Shown here in pieces: positions 6,253 to 8,528 of a DNA stretch of 8,528 nt. The stretch lies in contig JAUZQX010000076.1 of NCBI GenBank assembly GCA_030950765.1, forward strand, positions 1 to 8,528. Direction: 5' to 3'. The notes under the pieces are model-generated. The model was not told the DNA's origin. It searched no databases and was given only the letters and a program-made list of their open reading frames with translations. Position 1 is the stretch's first letter. The number at the start of each line of letters is the position of its first letter. Origin of the DNA: Ghiorsea sp. GTDB lineage: Bacteria > Pseudomonadota > Zetaproteobacteria > Mariprofundales > Mariprofundaceae. A program made the position numbers and the translations under genes.

Positions 6253-6777
6253 TTAAAAACGATAAGATAAGCTCAGCGCACCAGAACCAACCAAGTCTGT
6301 CGTTGCTGGGTAGTCTGATTTCGAACGAATATTCAATATATTCCAATCCAAATTCACACTATCCCAATTGTAACCAATACCAACACCAAATGTACCACCA
6401 CTATAATCTTGAGAAACACCGCCAGTTGACCAATTCCATGTATCACTAAAGTAGCCAAGTGAACCATAATAGGTAAAGCCAAGCCCATTAGGACCAAAGC
6501 GCACATCAGCATCAAAACCACTCATTTCACTATTCGAATCTGTCGTCTCAGTCAACGTATAATATGAACCATGTAACGAAATAGAATTGGTTATATCATA
6601 ACCACCAACTAAAGCGATACCGCCCCATTGAAACGTGTTTGTTGTGAAACCTGAAGTCGTTGCAATGCTTATCGACTTTGATGCAAGACCAATACTTCCT
6701 CGCCCTTCTTCTGCCATTACAGGCGTTGTAAGTGCGCTCATCAGTAATACAGATGTCGCTAAAACAGATTTATTCAT
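6253..6777 (-). CDS. Outer-membrane beta-barrel protein (hypothetical)
   Basis: A 174-residue secreted protein of unknown role. Residues 1-22 are a Sec signal peptide: MNK start, hydrophobic core VLATSVLLMSAL, and probable cleavage after PVMA before Glu23. The mature part of about 152 residues alternates polar and hydrophobic/aromatic residues with many Gly, Ser, Thr and Tyr (WGGIALVGGYDI, LHGSYYTL, FTYYGSLGYF, FGVGIGYNW) and ends ALSLSYRF. The final Phe is the BAM-dependent insertion signal of outer-membrane barrels. Size suggests about eight strands, as in the OmpX/OmpW/OprG size class, but I cannot assign a family. The ribosome-binding site AGAGGAGG runs into a G8 tract ending 2 nt before the ATG, and a promoter lies upstream. 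It is monocistronic: a strong terminator follows, and it is divergent from the GST-like gene. Confidence 0.8.
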   Translation of the reverse strand: MNKSVLATSVLLMSALTTPVMAEEGRGSIGLASKSISIATTSGFTTNTFQWGGIALVGGYDITNSISLHGSYYTLTETTDSNSEMSGFDADVRFGPNGLGFTYYGSLGYFSDTWNWSTGGVSQDYSGGTFGVGIGYNWDSVNLDWNILNIRSKSDYPATTDLVGSGALSLSYRF

Positions 6778-6779
6778 AA

Positions 6780-6787
6780 CCCCCCCC
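6780..6787. repeat. G8 homopolymer in the ribosome-binding site of the outer-membrane protein gene
   Basis: Eight C on the plus strand are eight G on the sense strand. The tract lies between the Shine-Dalgarno core (AGAGGA) and the ATG at 6777, separated from the ATG by TT. A change in tract length would alter ribosome-binding-site spacing without touching the coding frame. Confidence 0.85.
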
Positions 6788-6809
6788 TCCTCTTTATTTT
6801 GAACACGGC

Positions 6810-6827
6810 ATAATAAATACAGGGGGG
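6810..6827 (-). promoter_or_regulatory. Putative promoter of the outer-membrane protein gene, -10 TATTAT with C6 in the spacer
   Basis: On the minus strand TATTAT (6815-6810, 5 of 6 to the -10 consensus) would place the transcript start near 6803, about 25 nt before the ATG. The spacer holds a run of six C (6827-6822). No good -35 is found; the best candidates around 17 nt upstream (GCTTGC, or TTGCGT at 15 nt) are weak, so the promoter may need an activator. Confidence 0.45.
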
Positions 6828-6864
6828 CTAACGCAAGCTATTTCATAATATCCTTAATGAGACC

Positions 6865-6893
6865 TTGATGAACACATCATTTGCATTTATAAA
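6865..6893 (+). promoter_or_regulatory. Sigma-70-type promoter of the GST-like gene
   Basis: TTGATG (6865-6870, 4 of 6) and TATAAA (6888-6893, 5 of 6) are separated by exactly 17 bp. The predicted start point is about 6900-6902, just before the ATG at 6904. A perfect TGATG-AACA-CATCA inverted repeat (6866-6879) overlaps the -35 and could be an operator; that is speculative. Confidence 0.65.
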
Positions 6894-6903
6894 CTCCCAT
6901 ATA

Positions 6904-7512
6904 ATGAAACCCATTCTTTATACCTTCCGCCGTTGTCCTTATGCCATGCGAGCACGTTTGGCGCTAACTTATGTGGAAATGCGGCTTGAATACCGTGAAA
7001 TTATGCTTAAAAATAAGCCGCAAGCGATGTTAGATGTTTCCCCCAAAGGCACTGTGCCCGTGTTGGTTCTCGAAAACGGCGAAATCATTGATGAAAGTTT
7101 GGACATCATGCTTTGGGCATTGCAACAATCTGACCCCGAAAACTGGCTACAGCACAAAGAAGAGGCTTTCATCTTGATTGAAGAGAATGATAACACATTC
7201 AAACCATGGTTAGATAGATACAAATACGCTGACCGTTTCCCTGAACAAACACAAACTTTTTACCGTACACAAGGTGAGTTATTCCTTCACAAACTAGAAA
7301 ACAAGTTGTCGCAGTTTACCTTTTTATTTGGCAATCAACCCACACTCGCAGATTTCGCTATTTTCCCTTTTGTTCGTCAATTTGCATCCGTAGATAAAGC
7401 TTGGTTCAATCAATCTGCCTACCCCAAGCTACAAAAATGGCTCAATTCACACCTGGAAAGCTCTTTATTTGAAAAAACCATGGTCAAACGCCCCGTTTGG
7501 GTGCAAGAATAG
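6904..7512 (+). CDS. Glutathione S-transferase-like protein (thioredoxin-fold N-terminus)
   Basis: Probable cytosolic GST-family protein of 202 residues; substrate unknown. The N-terminal thioredoxin-like domain starts directly with strand 1 and RRCPYAMRARLAL (Cys11 to Leu21), the Cys-Pro-Tyr-Ala motif of cysteine-type GSTs. VSPKGTVPVL follows with cis-Pro52, then the glutathione gamma-glutamyl contact Asp63-Glu64-Ser65. The helical C-domain includes LFGNQPTLADFAIFPFVRQF, the conserved N-capping/Asp motif of GSTs. In-frame starts at 6865 (TTG) and 6868 (ATG) lie within the -35 of the best promoter and give residues with no family counterpart, so I prefer ATG 6904. No Shine-Dalgarno precedes it, so the message is probably leaderless. 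A lipoprotein gene begins 4 nt after the stop. A role in redox or detoxification is inferred from family only. Confidence 0.82.
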   Translation: MKPILYTFRRCPYAMRARLALTYVEMRLEYREIMLKNKPQAMLDVSPKGTVPVLVLENGEIIDESLDIMLWALQQSDPENWLQHKEEAFILIEENDNTFKPWLDRYKYADRFPEQTQTFYRTQGELFLHKLENKLSQFTFLFGNQPTLADFAIFPFVRQFASVDKAWFNQSAYPKLQKWLNSHLESSLFEKTMVKRPVWVQE

Positions 7513-7516
7513 CGTT

Positions 7517-8122
7517 ATGTACTGGCTCAAATATTTTTTAATACTATCGCTTCTTTTCACTGTTGGCTGTGTGAAAAAACCACCACAAAACATGGATAAT
7601 AGCTGCGCCATTTTTAAAGAAAAAAGTGACTGGTACGAAGCTGCCAATGATTCATTTAAAAAGTGGGGTGTACCTATTCACGTACAACTTGCCATTATCC
7701 ACCAAGAATCACGATTTACTGCCCAAGCCAAAGCTCCGAAAGATTATTTATTATGGTTTATACCTTGGGGACGCAAATCGTCGGCCTATGGTTATGCTCA
7801 AGTTAAAGATGAAACCTGGGACTGGTATATCGACAAAACAGGCAACTGGCGGGCAAGTCGTGATGATTTTGAAGATGCTGTGGACTTTATCGGTTGGTAT
7901 GGCAATTATACCTATAAAACCTTGGGGGTATCCAAATGGGATGCATATAAACAATATCTTGCTTACCATGAAGGGCATGGTGGGTTTAGACGCAAAACCT
8001 ATTTGAAGAAACCGTGGCTGGTCAAAGTGGCACGAAAAGTCAAAAAACGTGCGAGCATGTATCACACCCAACTGCAACACTGTAAAGACGAGTTAGAACC
8101 CAGTTCATTCTGGCCGTTTTAA
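7517..8122 (+). CDS. Lipoprotein with lysozyme-like (SLT-type) transglycosylase domain
   Basis: Probable periplasm-facing, membrane-anchored murein lytic transglycosylase of 201 residues. Residues 1-17 are a lipoprotein signal peptide with lipobox FTVGC (lipidated Cys18). Val at +2 rather than Asp suggests outer-membrane sorting by Lol. The lysozyme-fold segment follows: LAIIHQESRF with candidate catalytic Glu64, SAYGYAQVKDETW (residues 89-101, like the GLMQ/AxGxxQ block), and YLAYHEGHGGF (147-157) where classical SLT proteins have a Tyr-Asn-x-Gly-x-Gly motif. The C-terminus is basic then ends SSFWPF. The frame is open from 7469, but the ATG at 7517 gives a clean signal peptide and lies 4 nt after the GST-like stop, with only a weak AAGA upstream, so coupling is likely. 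Its stop overlaps the convergent aat end by 18 bp. Activity is inferred from motifs. Confidence 0.8.
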   Translation: MYWLKYFLILSLLFTVGCVKKPPQNMDNSCAIFKEKSDWYEAANDSFKKWGVPIHVQLAIIHQESRFTAQAKAPKDYLLWFIPWGRKSSAYGYAQVKDETWDWYIDKTGNWRASRDDFEDAVDFIGWYGNYTYKTLGVSKWDAYKQYLAYHEGHGGFRRKTYLKKPWLVKVARKVKKRASMYHTQLQHCKDELEPSSFWPF

Positions 8123-8528
8123 CATATCGAGAAATATGTCCCGTGATACATCTTCCGCTCCTAAGCTATGCAAATGATGGGCCGGCATCTGACAGTCAAT
8201 CAATTTAATCCCCTCTGCTTTTGCCCATTCAGATAAATAAAACATTGCCATCTTTGAGCCATCGCGTTGTTTGCTAAACATCGATTCAGCAAAGAATATG
8301 TGCCCTAGTCGCACCCCATATAAACCTCCAATCAATTCATTGTCATGATATACTTCAAAAGAGTGAGCATAACCCAATACAAAAAGACGCGAATAAGCTT
8401 CCATCATCTCAGGCAATATCCAAGTGCCGCTCATGGTTCCGTCTTTTTCCCTGCGTGGGGCAGCGCAAGCTTGAATCACTGCCTCAAAATCTTTATCCAC
8501 ATAAGCATGATAACGCGTTTGCTTCAAC
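8105..8528 (-). CDS. aat: Leucyl/phenylalanyl-tRNA-protein transferase, C-terminal part, 5' end outside window
   Basis: Transfers Leu or Phe from aminoacyl-tRNA to proteins with N-terminal Arg or Lys, marking them for ClpS/ClpAP degradation (the bacterial N-degron pathway). The window's right edge cuts off the N-terminus; the first in-frame TTG at 8527 is internal, since the conserved N-terminal block (PDPR, RSLRK) is missing. About 140 residues are visible: APRREKDGTMSGTWILPEM, AYSRLFVLGYAHSFEVY, GGLYGVRLGHIFFAESMFS, LIDCQMPAHHLHSLGAEDVSRDIF. The Glu of AESMFS and the Gln of LIDCQ align with E. coli Glu156 and Gln188, the catalytic pair. The end DMLKRPE is shorter than in E. coli, which runs on for about 20 residues. 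The 3' end overlaps the convergent lipoprotein gene by 18 bp. No terminator separates them. Confidence 0.95.
   Translation of the reverse strand, partial: LKQTRYHAYVDKDFEAVIQACAAPRREKDGTMSGTWILPEMMEAYSRLFVLGYAHSFEVYHDNELIGGLYGVRLGHIFFAESMFSKQRDGSKMAMFYLSEWAKAEGIKLIDCQMPAHHLHSLGAEDVSRDIFLDMLKRPE

Noticed and set aside
7751..8080. 109-codon minus-strand open frame within the lipoprotein gene
   Set aside because: It is antisense to the conserved lysozyme-like motifs, with no start signal or recognisable product.
8122..8139. ACATAT-N6-ATATGT hairpin at the aat/lipoprotein junction as a bidirectional terminator
   Set aside because: The stem is short and AT-only at its centre, lies inside aat coding sequence, and has no T tract on either side of adequate length.

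Overview
The window looks like a chromosomal segment of a Gram-negative proteobacterium. It has a beta-barrel outer-membrane protein, a lipoprotein, Aat (Leu/Phe-tRNA-protein transferase), CmoA, and an rpsP-rimM-trmD core. AT-rich codon choice is visible throughout. A gamma- or zetaproteobacterial host is plausible, but that is inference from gene content, not a taxonomic placement.

Layout. Positions 1-624 (+) hold the C-terminal half of an M17 leucyl aminopeptidase. Positions 680-1795 (+) hold a badly decayed DUF3095-family gene with three in-frame stops and two frameshifts. From 1849 to 6777 every gene is on the minus strand. In transcription order they are: a small outer-membrane beta-barrel protein with its own terminator; cmoA and cysE 15 nt apart; the translation cluster rpsP-rimM-trmD-pdxJ with gaps of 1 nt or less or overlaps, except 15 nt before pdxJ; tRNA-Glu(UUC) with its own promoter and a strong terminator; and a small SemiSWEET/PQ-loop membrane protein. 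From 6904 the plus strand carries a glutathione S-transferase-like gene, then after 4 nt a lysozyme-fold lipoprotein. The latter converges on and overlaps the end of aat (minus strand, running off the right edge).

How the genes fit together. The central block is mostly translation and tRNA biology: ribosomal protein bS16, 30S maturation factor RimM, m1G37 methyltransferase TrmD, wobble-uridine modification enzyme CmoA, and tRNA-Glu. Two cofactor or amino-acid genes are mixed in, pdxJ for pyridoxal phosphate and cysE for cysteine. The usual fourth member of the rpsP operon, rplS, is absent and pdxJ sits in its place.

I see no mobile element, CRISPR array or obviously new multi-gene system. 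The points most worth a second look are: the DUF3095 pseudogene, whose lesions can be read one by one; G8 and C6 tracts in the ribosome-binding site and promoter spacer of the outer-membrane protein gene; an apparently leaderless GST gene whose promoter rules out the longer start; a SemiSWEET-like protein lacking the proline of its PQ motif; and a short TrmD.
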